Shown here one piece after another: positions 24,947 to 34,461 of a stretch of DNA of 48,051 nucleotides. Source of the stretch: an uncultured Acidobacteriota bacterium (GTDB lineage Bacteria; Acidobacteriota; Vicinamibacteria; Vicinamibacterales; CAVVIG01). Where the stretch lies: assembly GCA_902825985.1 (NCBI GenBank), contig CADEDC010000001.1:73077-121127 (forward strand). The letters are read 5' to 3'. The position numbers and the translations under genes are program-made. Below the pieces are notes generated by a model. The model worked only from the letters and a program-made list of their open reading frames with translations. It was not told where the DNA came from and did no database searches. Every line of letters starts with the position of its first letter. The first letter of the stretch is position 1.

Positions 24947-26038
24947 ATGACGTCTCTCACCGGCCGCTGGCTCGCCCTCGTGCTGGCGCTTCTCGCGGCG
25001 TTGTACTTGTGCTGGCTGATGCTGCAGCCGTTCGTCGACGTGCTGCTGTGGGCGGTCGTCCTGGTCGCCGTCTTCATGCCGGTGCACCGCCGTCTGGTGG
25101 TGCGGCTGCAGAGTCCGACGGCGGCGGCCGCGTGTTCGACGCTGCTGGTGGTCGTCACCATTCTGGCGCCGGCCACGCTGGTGACCATCGCCGTCATCGG
25201 TGAACTGTCCGACATGGCCGGGTCGCTCGGCGGCGGTTCCGGGCAGTGGGCGAGCGTGCAGCTGCTCGTCCAGCGGATCCAGCCCTGGGTGCCATGGATC
25301 GATCTGCACCAGCTCGAATCACGCGAGTTCCTGCTCGAACGGCTGCAGGTGTGGAGCGGCACGCTCGCCAATCGCACCCTCGGCATGGTAGGCGGCGTGG
25401 TGTCGACGCTGGTGCAGACGTTCCTCGTCATCTTCACGATGTTCTACGTCTTCCGCGATGGCGACGCGATTCGCCGGGCCGCCTACGACATCCTGCCGCT
25501 CGATCGCGGGCAGGCGCGGGCAGTGATTGCCCGGACGATGGAGGTGATCGGCGCCAGCGTCTATGGCGTGCTGGTCATCGCCGCCATCCAGGGGCTGCTG
25601 GGTGGCTTCATCTTCTGGGCCATCGACCTGCCGTCACCGCTGCTCTGGGGCGTCGTGATGTTCTTCCTCTGCATGATCCCGATGGCCGGCGCCTTCCTGG
25701 TGTGGGCACCCGCTGCGGTCCTGCTGGTGGTGTCCGGGGAGTGGGCCCGCGGCCTGTTCCTGACCGCGTGGGGCCTGCTGATCGTCTCGTCCATCGACAA
25801 CTTCCTGTCGCCGCGCCTGGTCGGGAAGCGGGCGCGCCTGCACGAGCTGCTGATCTTCTTCTCGGTGCTCGGCGGGCTCGACGTCTTTGGCGTGCTCGGG
25901 ATCGTGCTCGGCCCGGTGACGGTGGCGTTGACGATGGCGATCTTCGAGGTCGTCCGGCATGCCAGCGAGCCGGTTGACGCCATCGATCCCGAGGCCCGGC
26001 TGCTGGAAGGCGCGGCGGTCGCCCGCCCGGATCCGTAG
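24947..26038 (+). CDS. AI-2E family transporter
   Basis: Integral membrane protein of 363 residues in the AI-2E/PerM family, with about seven hydrophobic segments: two near 7-45, one near 60-80, one near 145-165, and a C-terminal group (about 200-340) that includes the conserved DNFLSPRLVGKR and LGPVTVAL. Members exchange small molecules, export AI-2 or act as Na/H antiporters, so the substrate should not be assumed. The length is normal. The ATG at 24947 is used because it follows the -10 box directly. It diverges from yceI; the 125-bp gap holds the yceI operator. Confidence 0.88.
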   Translation: MTSLTGRWLALVLALLAALYLCWLMLQPFVDVLLWAVVLVAVFMPVHRRLVVRLQSPTAAAACSTLLVVVTILAPATLVTIAVIGELSDMAGSLGGGSGQWASVQLLVQRIQPWVPWIDLHQLESREFLLERLQVWSGTLANRTLGMVGGVVSTLVQTFLVIFTMFYVFRDGDAIRRAAYDILPLDRGQARAVIARTMEVIGASVYGVLVIAAIQGLLGGFIFWAIDLPSPLLWGVVMFFLCMIPMAGAFLVWAPAAVLLVVSGEWARGLFLTAWGLLIVSSIDNFLSPRLVGKRARLHELLIFFSVLGGLDVFGVLGIVLGPVTVALTMAIFEVVRHASEPVDAIDPEARLLEGAAVARPDP

Positions 26039-26060
26039 CCGCTACTGCGATCCGTCGCGA

Positions 26061-27407
26061 CTACTGGGCCGTCTCGGAGTCGGGGATCGTCCGCTCGAGG
26101 AACAGGAAATCCTGCAGGGCGCTGCGCGCCGCGTCGACAGCCGGCTTCGGTTCGCCGGGCGCCACCGGCTCCGCCGCACTGGACGCCCACATGACCGCCA
26201 GCTTCTCGAGGGCGTTGCACAGGACGGTGTGCACTTCGGCGAGCCGGGCCGGCAGGTGCAGCTGCCGCAACTTGGGCAGCGTTGCCGACAGGGTCACCAG
26301 CGCGTCGGGCGGCGGGCCGCCGTTCCACTCGTTGACGGCGCGCGCGATCTCCTCCAACTGCGGGCGCAGGGCGCGGGCCGCGACGAGCTGATCCGCGCGG
26401 GCCGGTGCCGCCGGCGCCGCGTCGGGTCTGAAGAGGGCTGCGTCGGCGGCCAGCCGGTTGCGCTGCGCTTCGAGCAGCAGTTGTTCCACCCGGCCGATGA
26501 GGCCGTCGATTCGTGCCGCGCCAGCGGCGTCGCTGGCCGCGGCGGTCCGTTGCGTCTGCAGTTCGGCCTTCAGCTTCTCGAGCCCCTTCACGTCCGGGAG
26601 CTTGGCCAGTCGCTCGGCGCGGGCTTCGACGTCGGCGATCTGAGTGCCGCCAGCCGTCGTCAGGGGACGTGGGCGGGTCGCCGCCGGTGTGGCGGCAACT
26701 GCCGCCGCGGCGGCGGTCGCGGCCGGACGCACCGGCGCCAGGGTGCCCGCCGGCGGTGCGCTCGCGGTCGTCGCTGGTGCCGGTGCCGGTGGAGGTGCCG
26801 GTGCTGGCACTGACGTTGACGCGGACGCCGGCCGTGCTGCGGCGGCAGGGGACGTCGCCGTTGGCGGTGCCACCGGCGGCGACGCCGGTACCTTCGGTGT
26901 CGTTGCGGCGATCACGGGGGCATCCGGCACCGGCGCGTTCAGGGGACGGCCGGCGTCTCCGGGCGACGGCCGGACCTGACCCAGCGGAGCCAGGTCGATG
27001 TAGATCCGCCGCGCCGAGCGCCGTACGGACCCGGAAATCGGTGTCTTGCCGCTGACCTGAATCGTCACGATGGTGCCTTCGGCGCCGCGGGTGATTCCGC
27101 GCACCCGGACCTGGCTGACGAGCGGTGAGTCGGCCGCCGCCTGGAGCAGCTGGTTGATGACCTTGCCGCGCACCGGCCCGATCTCCACCGCGACCGTGTG
27201 ATTGTCGGTGGCTTCGATGGCGGTCGCCCCGGTCATGGTCTCATCGAGCTCGACCACCACCGAGGCGCGATCGCCGGCCGGCAGCAGGGTAACCCGGGCC
27301 GCCTGCGCGGCGGCGTCATGCGGCGCACTCCATAGCCACACTGCCAGCGCCACCGGGAAGGCCCGGACGGCCGCACCAACGAATCCGGAAGGCCACCTGT
27401 TGGACAT
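26061..27407 (-). CDS. AMIN-domain envelope protein with Ala/Pro-rich linker
   Basis: Exported protein of 448 residues. A signal peptide covers about 12-35 (to AHDAAAQA). An AMIN domain follows (about 38-142), the beta-sandwich that targets amidases and PilQ-type secretins to septal or polar peptidoglycan. An Ala/Pro/Thr linker (about 145-255) spans the periplasm, and a helical, coiled-coil-prone C-terminal region (about 260-440) has no known enzyme. The ATG at 27407 sits 2 nt beyond the stop of the upstream DivIVA-like gene without an obvious ribosome site, so translation is probably coupled. Third gene of the ExeA-DivIVA-AMIN operon. Confidence 0.82.
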   Translation of the reverse strand: MSNRWPSGFVGAAVRAFPVALAVWLWSAPHDAAAQAARVTLLPAGDRASVVVELDETMTGATAIEATDNHTVAVEIGPVRGKVINQLLQAAADSPLVSQVRVRGITRGAEGTIVTIQVSGKTPISGSVRRSARRIYIDLAPLGQVRPSPGDAGRPLNAPVPDAPVIAATTPKVPASPPVAPPTATSPAAAARPASASTSVPAPAPPPAPAPATTASAPPAGTLAPVRPAATAAAAAVAATPAATRPRPLTTAGGTQIADVEARAERLAKLPDVKGLEKLKAELQTQRTAAASDAAGAARIDGLIGRVEQLLLEAQRNRLAADAALFRPDAAPAAPARADQLVAARALRPQLEEIARAVNEWNGGPPPDALVTLSATLPKLRQLHLPARLAEVHTVLCNALEKLAVMWASSAAEPVAPGEPKPAVDAARSALQDFLFLERTIPDSETAQ

Positions 27408-27409
27408 CG

Positions 27410-28135
27410 TCAGGCACGCTTCGAATGCAGGGCGGGCACCGGCTCTTCGTCCATGGCATCGATCGCCCGCAGCGCCGTCGCCGCGGCATCGGTGGCCGAG
27501 CGGATCGCGGTCCGCATCTGCGCGCACTGCGCGCGCACGGCCGAAGCCTGCCGATCGAGTTCGACGACCTGTTGTGCCGCGCCGTCCACGAGCTCGGCTG
27601 CCCGTGCCTGCGCGTCTCGCACCAGGTCGGCGGCACGAGCCTCGGCGTCGCGCAAGGCGGTCGTCGCGCGCAGTTCGGCATCCTGCAGGAGCGCCGCGAC
27701 GCGGGCGTCGGCGTCGCTCTTCGTCGTCGTCGCGTGCGTGTCTGCGTCACGGAGCAGGGCGGTGGCCTGTGCGTCGGCCTCCCGGCGCAGCGTCTCCGAC
27801 TCTTCAGCCGCCCGCGCACGCATCTCCTCTGCGATCCTTTCGGCGCCAGCCAGAATGCGCTCCACCTCACGGGCCGTGGTGCCGGCGGCCGAAGCCGCGG
27901 CGGGCGGCGGCACGGCCGCCGCGACGGGTGCCGCGGCGGCGACGTCGGCAGCGCGGCGGTCCGGCGCCACGTCGCGCATCGTGGCCATCTCGTTCCTGAG
28001 ACGGTCGAGTTCGCGGGTCACCTGCGCGTAGTCGTTCAGCAGGTTGCTGATGAACGCCTGAACCTCGCCCTTGTCGAAGCCCAGGGGACGGACGCGGAAC
28101 GAGACTTCGGCGGCTGACGGGTGAAGAGTGCTCAT
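27410..28135 (-). CDS. DivIVA-like coiled-coil protein
   Basis: Protein of 241 residues. The N-terminal 60 residues match the DivIVA lipid-binding start (VSFRVRPLGFDKGEVQAF with the FD and KGEV turn, then ISNLLNDYAQVTRELDRLRNE). A variable Ala/Pro stretch (about 62-88) leads to a long coiled coil (about 90-215) made of repeated 11-residue units (for example LRDAEARAADL, VRDAQARAAEL). DivIVA proteins bind curved membrane at poles or septa and recruit partners. The start at 28135 overlaps the upstream ATPase stop by 4 nt. The operon context suggests that it positions the ATPase and the AMIN protein at poles. Confidence 0.83.
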   Translation of the reverse strand: MSTLHPSAAEVSFRVRPLGFDKGEVQAFISNLLNDYAQVTRELDRLRNEMATMRDVAPDRRAADVAAAAPVAAAVPPPAAASAAGTTAREVERILAGAERIAEEMRARAAEESETLRREADAQATALLRDADTHATTTKSDADARVAALLQDAELRATTALRDAEARAADLVRDAQARAAELVDGAAQQVVELDRQASAVRAQCAQMRTAIRSATDAAATALRAIDAMDEEPVPALHSKRA

Positions 28136-29571
28136 GGCTGTCCTTTTTGTCCGGTAGTGGCGACGGGGTTGACACCAGGCGCGAGCGCCCCGTCGGGCCC
28201 TGGGGCAGTCGACACGATGCGCGAGTCGGTGAGATGGACGCGTGCGATCTGGACTTGTGCGTCCTCGGCCTCGGCCTTGGAGGCGAACGGGCCGACCGAG
28301 ACGACATGCCAGCCGGCGGCGGCGTGCGCATAGGCCGGCAGGTCCAGCTGACGCAGCGACCGGACCACTTCCACCGCTCGACCCTCGGAACGGAACGACG
28401 CCACGGCGACCTCGTAGCTCGTCGCCGCCTCGAGTGGACCGGCAACCTCGGCTGCCGTGGCCACCGTCATCGGTTGCGGTCCGCCGGGCGTTTCGGCCGG
28501 CGCGCTGCCCGTCGGCTGGCTGCCGCCGGCGGACGGTGACGACTCGACGGAGCCTCGGCTCGTCTGGGGCCGCAGCGCCAGTCCACCGGCGACCAGCAAC
28601 AGGACGGCCGCGGCCGCCATCGCCGGCCATGGCCGCGAACGCAGACGCACCGACGGCGGCACGCCGATCTTCAGGTCGCGAGCCGCCGCCAGTACGATGC
28701 CGGCGTCGATCTCCTTCTTCTGGGCATGGTGGGCGCGCTCGAGCGCGCGATCGCAGATGACATTGATGGCGCGTGGCAGCCCCTGTGAGAGCTGCGCGAT
28801 GGCGCGCATCGCCGGGCTCGCGAAGCGCACGCGCCAGAAGCGTTCACCAGCGGTGAATTCGACCGGCCGGTCGATCTTTGCGAGGCCGAGTCCGCCGTGC
28901 GCCACCCAGAGCCGGCGCTCGATGTACTGCTCGACCTCATGTGGCTTCAAGGGCTGCAGCTGATAGCGCCGCGAAATCCGCTGGCGCAACTGCCGCAGGT
29001 CGGGCCGCTCGATGAGCTCGTCGAGATCCAGCTGACCGACGAGCACCACCTGCAGCAGCTTCTGATCCTCGGTCTCGAAGTTCGATAGCAGCCGCACCTG
29101 CTCCAAAACCTCCGGCCTCAGGTGCTGCGCTTCATCGATGAGGACAATCGCCCGCGCCCGCAACGGGATGAGCGACGCCATGAAGCGCTGCAGGGCGGCG
29201 ACCATGTCGTGCTGCGAGAGCGTCGCCCCGTGCAGTTCATCGCGCGACATCAGTCCGAAATCGTGCAGCAGCTGCTTGAGGAGATCGTCGGAGGAGAGCA
29301 GCGGGTTGTTGACGATGGAAATGAAGGTGCGCGGCTCGAGATCCTGGACCAGGATGCGGCACAGCATGGTCTTGCCGGTGCCGACTTCGCCGGTGATGAC
29401 GGTGATGGCCTCGCGGCGGCGGAGGGCCAGGGTCACCTGTTCGAGCGCCTGGGAGTGCGATTCGCTTTCGAACAGAAACCGCGTGTTCGGCGTCAGGCTG
29501 AACGGAGATTCGACCAGGCCGAAGTACTGCTCGTATCCCCGGGATACGCCGAACGCGTCGGTGGCCCTCAC
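28132..29571 (-). CDS. ExeA/GspA-like AAA ATPase with C-terminal SPOR domain
   Basis: Protein of 479 residues. The N-terminal AAA domain starts with YEQYFGLVESPFSLTPN, typical of ExeA/GspA and MSHA-type ATPases. Walker A is GEVGTGKT (61-68) and Walker B IVLIDEAQ (142-149); RQRISRRYQLQPL holds the arginine-finger area. A membrane segment (about 316-334) puts the C-terminus in the periplasm, where a SPOR domain (about 386-455) should bind denuded glycan strands. ExeA-type ATPases help secretins pass the peptidoglycan in type II secretion. Start GTG at 29571 with a perfect AGGAGG six bases upstream. First gene of the operon; it overlaps the DivIVA gene by 4 nt. Confidence 0.88.
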   Translation of the reverse strand: MRATDAFGVSRGYEQYFGLVESPFSLTPNTRFLFESESHSQALEQVTLALRRREAITVITGEVGTGKTMLCRILVQDLEPRTFISIVNNPLLSSDDLLKQLLHDFGLMSRDELHGATLSQHDMVAALQRFMASLIPLRARAIVLIDEAQHLRPEVLEQVRLLSNFETEDQKLLQVVLVGQLDLDELIERPDLRQLRQRISRRYQLQPLKPHEVEQYIERRLWVAHGGLGLAKIDRPVEFTAGERFWRVRFASPAMRAIAQLSQGLPRAINVICDRALERAHHAQKKEIDAGIVLAAARDLKIGVPPSVRLRSRPWPAMAAAAVLLLVAGGLALRPQTSRGSVESSPSAGGSQPTGSAPAETPGGPQPMTVATAAEVAGPLEAATSYEVAVASFRSEGRAVEVVRSLRQLDLPAYAHAAAGWHVVSVGPFASKAEAEDAQVQIARVHLTDSRIVSTAPGPDGALAPGVNPVATTGQKGQP

Positions 29572-29605
29572 GAAATCCTCCTAAAATGCACGAGCTGGAC
29601 GGTTA

Positions 29606-29611
29606 ATTGTA
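29606..29611 (-). promoter_or_regulatory. -10 box upstream of the ExeA-DivIVA-AMIN operon
   Basis: TACAAT on the minus strand lies in an unusually AT-rich stretch about 35 nt before the GTG at 29571. A TTGACG at 29632-29637 is 20 bp away, longer than optimal, so its pairing with this -10 is uncertain. Confidence 0.4.
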
Positions 29612-29726
29612 ATGCGGGCAATTGCACGAATCGTCAAGAAAATTTGGCGGGTCAAGTTCGCCAGGCGAGGGCCGATTGCGTGGACAAGGCCGCAGTGGAT
29701 GTGGCTACCTCGGCCGTGTGAACACC

Positions 29727-31001
29727 ATGGACCCAGCAGTCGACTCTCGAGACACCGTCTGCGTTGTACGCCAACCCATCCTCGACACGTCCGGTCGCGT
29801 GTTCGGCTACGAACTCGTCTATCGTGACAGTCAGAACGACCCGGATGGCGACGACAGCGGCGCGAACGATCCGGCGCCGGGGGAAGCGCAGGATCTGGCG
29901 CGGGCTCGCGTCATCACCGACGCGGTCCTCAGCCTCGGGCTGGAGAACCTGACGGATGGGCTGCCTGCCTTTCTCACACTGACGCCGGAACTCCTGCTGC
30001 GGGAAGCTGGAACGCTGCTGCCTCCCGAGGCCGCGATTCTCGAGCTGCCCGAAGGCCTGAAGCCCGAGGAAGATATCGTCGCGGCGTGCCGTCGGCTGCA
30101 CCACCTTGGCTACAAGCTGGCGCTGAGCGGTGTCGGCGAGCCCGACGATGAAGCCGCCTTCCGTCCGTTCGTGCAGTTCCTGCGCGTCGATCCCACCCGT
30201 CTGTCGCCGTCCGAGCGCCTCGAACTGCCGGCCACCTACAAGCCACACGGCATCCGTGTGATTGCCACCAACGTCGAGACGTTCGAACTGGCCCGTGAAC
30301 TGCAGGCCGCCGGCTACGCCTTCTTCCAGGGATACTACTTCTGCAAACCGGACAAGGTCGGCACGGAGGCGCTGCCCGGTCGCCGCCTCGCGTACCTGAA
30401 CCTGCTCACGGCACTGAACAAGCCGAACGTCAGCATTTCCGAGATCGAGGATCTCGTGAAGCACGACCTGACGCTGAGCTATCGGGTGCTGCGCTCCATC
30501 AACTCCGCCTCGTTCGGGCTGCGGCGCGAGGTGACGTCCATCCGCCAGGCTCTCGTCCTGCTCGGGATTGGCCAGATTCAGAAGTGGGCGTCGGTCTGGG
30601 CGATGGCCGGCTTGAACAGCGGTGGCACGTCCGAAACCGTCTCGATGGCGATCATCCGGGCTCGCTGCTGTGAGCTGCTCGGCAACCGCCTGCTCGGCGA
30701 CGAAGTCGGGGCCGAGTACTTCCTGCTCGGACTCTGCTCGCTACTCGACAGCATGCTGCGGCGGCCGATGGCGGACGCACTGGCCGAGGTGCCGGTCTCA
30801 CCGGCCATTCGCGCGGCGCTGCTCGGCGAGCCGAATACCCCGCGCCTGCTGCTCGATGCCGTCATCGCCTACGAGCGCGGCGAGTGGGACCTCGCGGAAG
30901 ACGCGGCGAACCAGGCGCTCTTCGACCCCGCGATGCTGCCGAAGGCGTACGCCGACTCGCTCCGCTGGGCTCGGGAGCTCAGCAAGGCCGGGCAGGCCTG
31001 A
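29727..31001 (+). CDS. EAL- and HDOD-domain signalling protein
   Basis: Protein of 424 residues. An EAL-like domain spans about 15-225 (VVRQPILDTSGRVFGYELVYR). The catalytic EAL signature is replaced by YELVYRD and the later metal-binding motifs are missing, so it is expected to bind rather than hydrolyse cyclic di-GMP, or neither. The HDOD domain spans about 235-420 (KPNVSISEIEDLVKHDLTLSYRVLRSINSA). The pair is common (YuxH/CdgJ-type) and controls motility or attachment in other bacteria. The ATG at 29727 is preferred; a GTG three codons upstream is an alternative. Divergent from the envelope operon. Confidence 0.88.
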   Translation: MDPAVDSRDTVCVVRQPILDTSGRVFGYELVYRDSQNDPDGDDSGANDPAPGEAQDLARARVITDAVLSLGLENLTDGLPAFLTLTPELLLREAGTLLPPEAAILELPEGLKPEEDIVAACRRLHHLGYKLALSGVGEPDDEAAFRPFVQFLRVDPTRLSPSERLELPATYKPHGIRVIATNVETFELARELQAAGYAFFQGYYFCKPDKVGTEALPGRRLAYLNLLTALNKPNVSISEIEDLVKHDLTLSYRVLRSINSASFGLRREVTSIRQALVLLGIGQIQKWASVWAMAGLNSGGTSETVSMAIIRARCCELLGNRLLGDEVGAEYFLLGLCSLLDSMLRRPMADALAEVPVSPAIRAALLGEPNTPRLLLDAVIAYERGEWDLAEDAANQALFDPAMLPKAYADSLRWARELSKAGQA

Positions 31002-31181
31002 GCCCGCGACGTCGCGGCGAACCACGGCCGCATCTCCCTTCGACGCCTTCCACCTGATACGACCGCTCCACGGCCGCCTCGCGCGGTCGCTGGTCGCCGC
31101 GATCGGCGCGATCCCGCCCGGCCAATGGCAGGTGACGCGGTCGGCGTTCAGGACCCGCGCGCGGCCGGTATCTCCCGGCGA

Positions 31182-32483
31182 TCAGCCTGGGAGCACCACG
31201 TGGCGCGCCTCGGCATACGCCCGTCGGAGGTCGCCGCGCGCGTCGGGATGCGCGATCGAGATGAGCGCCTCGGCGCGCTCCCGCAGATTCTTGCCAAACA
31301 GGTTCACGGCGCCGTACTCGGTCGCGACCCAATGCACATGGCCGCGCGTCGTCACGACGCCGGCGCCGGGCTTGAGGGCCGCGACGATGCGCGACACCGC
31401 GCCGCCGGCGGCGGTCGACGGCAGCGCGATGATCGGCACCCCGTCCCTCGACAGCGCCGCACCGCGGATGAAGTCCATCTGCCCGCCAATGCCGGAGTAG
31501 ATGCGGAAGCCGATCGAATCGGCGCACACCTGGCCGGACAGGTCGATTTCGAGGGCCGAGTTGATGGCGACGACGCGCGGGTTCTGCCGGATGATCGCGG
31601 TATCGTTCGTGCGATCGCAGGGGTGGAACTCGATGAACGGGTTGTCGTCGACGAACTGGAACAGACGCTGGGATCCGGCTATGAAGCTGGTCACCGTGCG
31701 GTTCCGGTGCACCGCCTTGTGGCGGTTCGTGATGGCGCCGGCCTCGATGAGATCCACCACACCGTCCGAGAACATCTCGGTATGGATGCCGAGGTCCTGC
31801 TTGCCCTTCAGCCGGCGGAGCGCCGCATCCGGAATCGCGCCGATGCCCATCTGCAGGGTTGCGCCGTCGGGCACGAGCGCCGCGACGTGCGCGCCGATGG
31901 CGTCTTCGATGGCTGTCGGTTCCGGGGGGTCGAAGCCATGCAGCGGCCGGTTGGTGTGCATGAACCAGTCGATCTGGTCGAACGGGATGAGCGTGTTGCC
32001 GTGGGTCCGCGGCACCTGCTCGTTGATTTCCGCGACGATGACCCGGGCCGCCTGGGCGGCGGCGATCGCGCAGTCGACCGACGTGCCGAGCGTGCAGTAG
32101 CCGTGACGATCCGGAGGGGACAACTGGAGCAGCGCGATGTCGATCGGGATGTGGCGGTTCGTGAAGAGCGACGGAATGTCCGACAGGAATACCGGCACGA
32201 AGTCGGCGCGGCCCTCGTTCACCGCCTGGCGCAGCGGATGACCGGTGAAGAGCGAGACCGAGAAGAACCGATCGCGTTGCGCCGCTTCGGCAAACGGCGC
32301 CGGCCCGTTGGTGTGGAGATGGTACAGCGACACGTGCTCGAGGTCGGTGCGCGCACACAGCGCCTCGACCAGGGCCGTGGGCGTCGCCGCGGCACCGTGG
32401 ATGAAGACGCGCGCACCCGACGTGACGCAGCGCACCGCCTCATCCGCACCCACCGCCCGAGCTGTCCAGCCTGCCTTGTCCAT
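31182..32483 (-). CDS. Acetyl-CoA hydrolase/4-hydroxybutyrate CoA-transferase family protein
   Basis: Family I CoA-transferase of 433 residues. Catalytic Glu236 lies in [10 protein letters not shown], and [10 protein letters not shown] and [13 protein letters not shown] form the CoA-binding half. Members transfer CoA between acyl groups (acetyl, 4-hydroxybutyryl, succinyl and others) or hydrolyse acyl-CoA. Its acyl specificity is not evident. Cytosolic. The ATG at 32483 is used; the frame is open 34 codons further upstream but without conserved sequence, and the ribosome site is weak (GGCGGA). Divergent from the sigma factor over 190 bp, with a convergent neighbour 180 bp downstream. Confidence 0.9.
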   Translation of the reverse strand: MDKAGWTARAVGADEAVRCVTSGARVFIHGAAATPTALVEALCARTDLEHVSLYHLHTNGPAPFAEAAQRDRFFSVSLFTGHPLRQAVNEGRADFVPVFLSDIPSLFTNRHIPIDIALLQLSPPDRHGYCTLGTSVDCAIAAAQAARVIVAEINEQVPRTHGNTLIPFDQIDWFMHTNRPLHGFDPPEPTAIEDAIGAHVAALVPDGATLQMGIGAIPDAALRRLKGKQDLGIHTEMFSDGVVDLIEAGAITNRHKAVHRNRTVTSFIAGSQRLFQFVDDNPFIEFHPCDRTNDTAIIRQNPRVVAINSALEIDLSGQVCADSIGFRIYSGIGGQMDFIRGAALSRDGVPIIALPSTAAGGAVSRIVAALKPGAGVVTTRGHVHWVATEYGAVNLFGKNLRERAEALISIAHPDARGDLRRAYAEARHVVLPG

Positions 32484-32538
32484 GGATCCGCCTGCATCTC
32501 TCCGCACACGGCGCTGCCGGCCGCACGCCCGTCGCACA

Positions 32539-32556
32539 GGGCGTGGCGGGCGTGGC
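32539..32556. repeat. 9-bp direct repeat GGGCGTGGC x2
   Basis: GGGCGTGGC occurs at 32539 and 32548 in immediate succession, within the divergent gap between the CoA-transferase and the sigma factor gene. No function can be assigned. Confidence 0.55.
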
Positions 32557-32673
32557 GGGCGCGCGACTGCGAACCGATCCCGCACGTCCCCTCATCTTAG
32601 ATCCCGGAGGCCCTGGCGTCGCGCAAGTCCGGTTCCGGATGGTCCTGGCTTTGCTACGACTCATCGCGCCAAC

Positions 32674-34377
32674 ATGACGAGGAAACGCACGACATCGCGC
32701 ACCCGCGCGCCGCTCGTTGACTGGGAGGATCCGACGCCGCAGCGCCACGTGCTCGACTGGCGCCGACGGGCCCAGGGCTATGGATTGGTGCCGCTCGCGG
32801 ACATGGATCACGACGCCGCGGATGGTCGGCACGCCGCCGGGGCCGACCCCGACGCCGCCGAAACCGCCCCTGCGGACGAACTCGGCGGCGAGATGATGCG
32901 GAGCCCGGTCGCCCTTCTCCGGGAGGACGAAGCCGACGACAGCTGGAGCGCCGACGACGAGCCGTCGGGAGTGCCGGGCGTGGGCGGTTCGGCCTGGTCG
33001 GGGCGCCTCACCGGCGACGTCACCGGTCTCGATGGCGACGTCGCCGGTGACGATGCCGACCTCGAGCCGGCAGCGTCTGCCGCGCCAGGTGACGATCGCG
33101 ACCTGGTGCGTGTCTACCTGCAGCACATCGGCAAGACGCCGCTTCTGACGGCCGACCAGGAACGCACGCTCGGCCGGCGCATCGACGCGGCGCGCCGGGC
33201 GCTGGTCGGGTCGCTCGCGGGCATCCCGGCGGCGGTGCACAATCTGGTGACGCTCGCCAACCTGGTGCGCGACGGTCACGCACCGGCCGCCGAACTGATC
33301 GTCCTCGACGACGGCCGCGAGCTGCACGACGCGGCGGTGGTGCCGGTATTGCGGGCGTTCGCACGCATCGACCGGCTGCGCCCGTGCCTGGCGCAGTTGC
33401 GCGCCGCCAGGACGCTCAGCCCGCGTGCCCTCGCCCGCCGCCGGCGGGCGGAACGGCTGATTGCCGCGCGGCTCGCCTCGCTGCCGATTCGTCCGGCGGT
33501 CATCGACGAGATCGTGGCCGAGCTGACCCGGTTGCACGAACAGCTGGAGCGGATCTGCGGCGAGCGTCCAGGCGGCACCCGCGATGCCGCGCGCCGCGGC
33601 ATCGAGACCCAGGTGGGCGTCTGCACGCCGCTCTTTCGCCAGCGCTTCCGCATCGTCCAGGACCGCGAGCGCGACCTGCGCGACCTGAAACGCCAGCTCA
33701 TCGAGGCCAACCTGCGACTGGTCGTTTCGATTGCCAAGCGCTACCTCGGACGCGGCCTGTCACTGCTGGATCTCATTCAGGAGGGGAACGTCGGTCTGAT
33801 GAAGGCGGTGGACCGCTACCAGGTCGCCCGCGGGCTGCGCTTCTCGACCTACGCGACCTGGTGGATCCGCCAGGCGGTAGGCCGCGGTGTCGCCGACTAC
33901 GGGCGCACGATCCGCCTGCCGGTTCACGTGATCGAATCGCTGACGCGTCTGGAGCGCGAACGGCGGAAGTTGCGCGACGCGACCGGCGTCGATCCGAACG
34001 ACGACCAGCTGGCCGCGGCGCTGCAAATGGACACCGCCAAGGTGCGTGTGTTGCGCGATGCCGCGCGACTGCCGTACTCGCTCGACGCCACGCCGCAGGG
34101 CGACGACGAGCAGACGGAGCTGGCCGGCCGCCTGGAGGATCGGCTCGCGCCGTCGCCCGAGGACGAGACGCTGCGAACCGAGCTGGCGTCCCAGATCGAA
34201 CGCGCGCTGGAGGCGCTCGATGAGCGCGAGCGCGAGGTCGTGCGGCTCCGCTTCGGCCTCGGCACCGATCACGAACACACACTGGCGGAAGTCGGCCGGC
34301 GGCTCGGTCTGTCACGTGAACGGGTGCGGCAGATCGAGGCGCGGGCCGTGGCGAAAATCCGTCGGCGTGCCGCCTGA
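32674..34377 (+). CDS. RNA polymerase sigma factor, sigma-70 group (RpoD/SigA-related)
   Basis: Sigma factor of 567 residues. The first 140 residues are acidic and low-complexity. Region 1.2 is near 143-176 ([19 protein letters not shown]). A nonconserved insert spans about 180-330. Region 2 is at 336-406 ([18 protein letters not shown], then [17 protein letters not shown] and [12 protein letters not shown]), region 3 near 415-490, and region 4 at 508-565, with a HTH ([20 protein letters not shown]). The core is close to RpoD, but region 1.2 and the insert are divergent and a canonical region 1.1 is not seen, so it is more likely a group 2 or large alternative factor than the housekeeping one. 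The ATG at 32674 is preferred over earlier in-frame starts. Confidence 0.88.
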   Translation: MTRKRTTSRTRAPLVDWEDPTPQRHVLDWRRRAQGYGLVPLADMDHDAADGRHAAGADPDAAETAPADELGGEMMRSPVALLREDEADDSWSADDEPSGVPGVGGSAWSGRLTGDVTGLDGDVAGDDADLEPAASAAPGDDRDLVRVYLQHIGKTPLLTADQERTLGRRIDAARRALVGSLAGIPAAVHNLVTLANLVRDGHAPAAELIVLDDGRELHDAAVVPVLRAFARIDRLRPCLAQLRAARTLSPRALARRRRAERLIAARLASLPIRPAVIDEIVAELTRLHEQLERICGERPGGTRDAARRGIETQVGVCTPLFRQRFRIVQDRERDLRDLKRQLIEANLRLVVSIAKRYLGRGLSLLDLIQEGNVGLMKAVDRYQVARGLRFSTYATWWIRQAVGRGVADYGRTIRLPVHVIESLTRLERERRKLRDATGVDPNDDQLAAALQMDTAKVRVLRDAARLPYSLDATPQGDDEQTELAGRLEDRLAPSPEDETLRTELASQIERALEALDEREREVVRLRFGLGTDHEHTLAEVGRRLGLSRERVRQIEARAVAKIRRRAA

Positions 34378-34410
34378 CAGCGGCGGGCGCCGGCGTCGCA
34401 ATTTGGCGCG

Positions 34411-34425
34411 GCCGGCTTTGCCGGC
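34411..34425. terminator. Hairpin after the sigma factor gene
   Basis: GCCGGC TTT GCCGGC forms a 6-bp stem with a 3-base loop in the 84-bp gap after the sigma factor stop. It has no T-run; it could be a weak terminator or part of the SPFH-gene leader. Confidence 0.35.
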
Positions 34426-34461
34426 TGTGGCAGAATGGTTGCCTCTTCCGATGAGGTAGCC

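Noticed and set aside
31125..32600. Plus-strand frame opposite the CoA-transferase
   Set aside because: The minus strand encodes the intact CoA-transferase with its catalytic Glu; the plus frame is low-complexity shadow.
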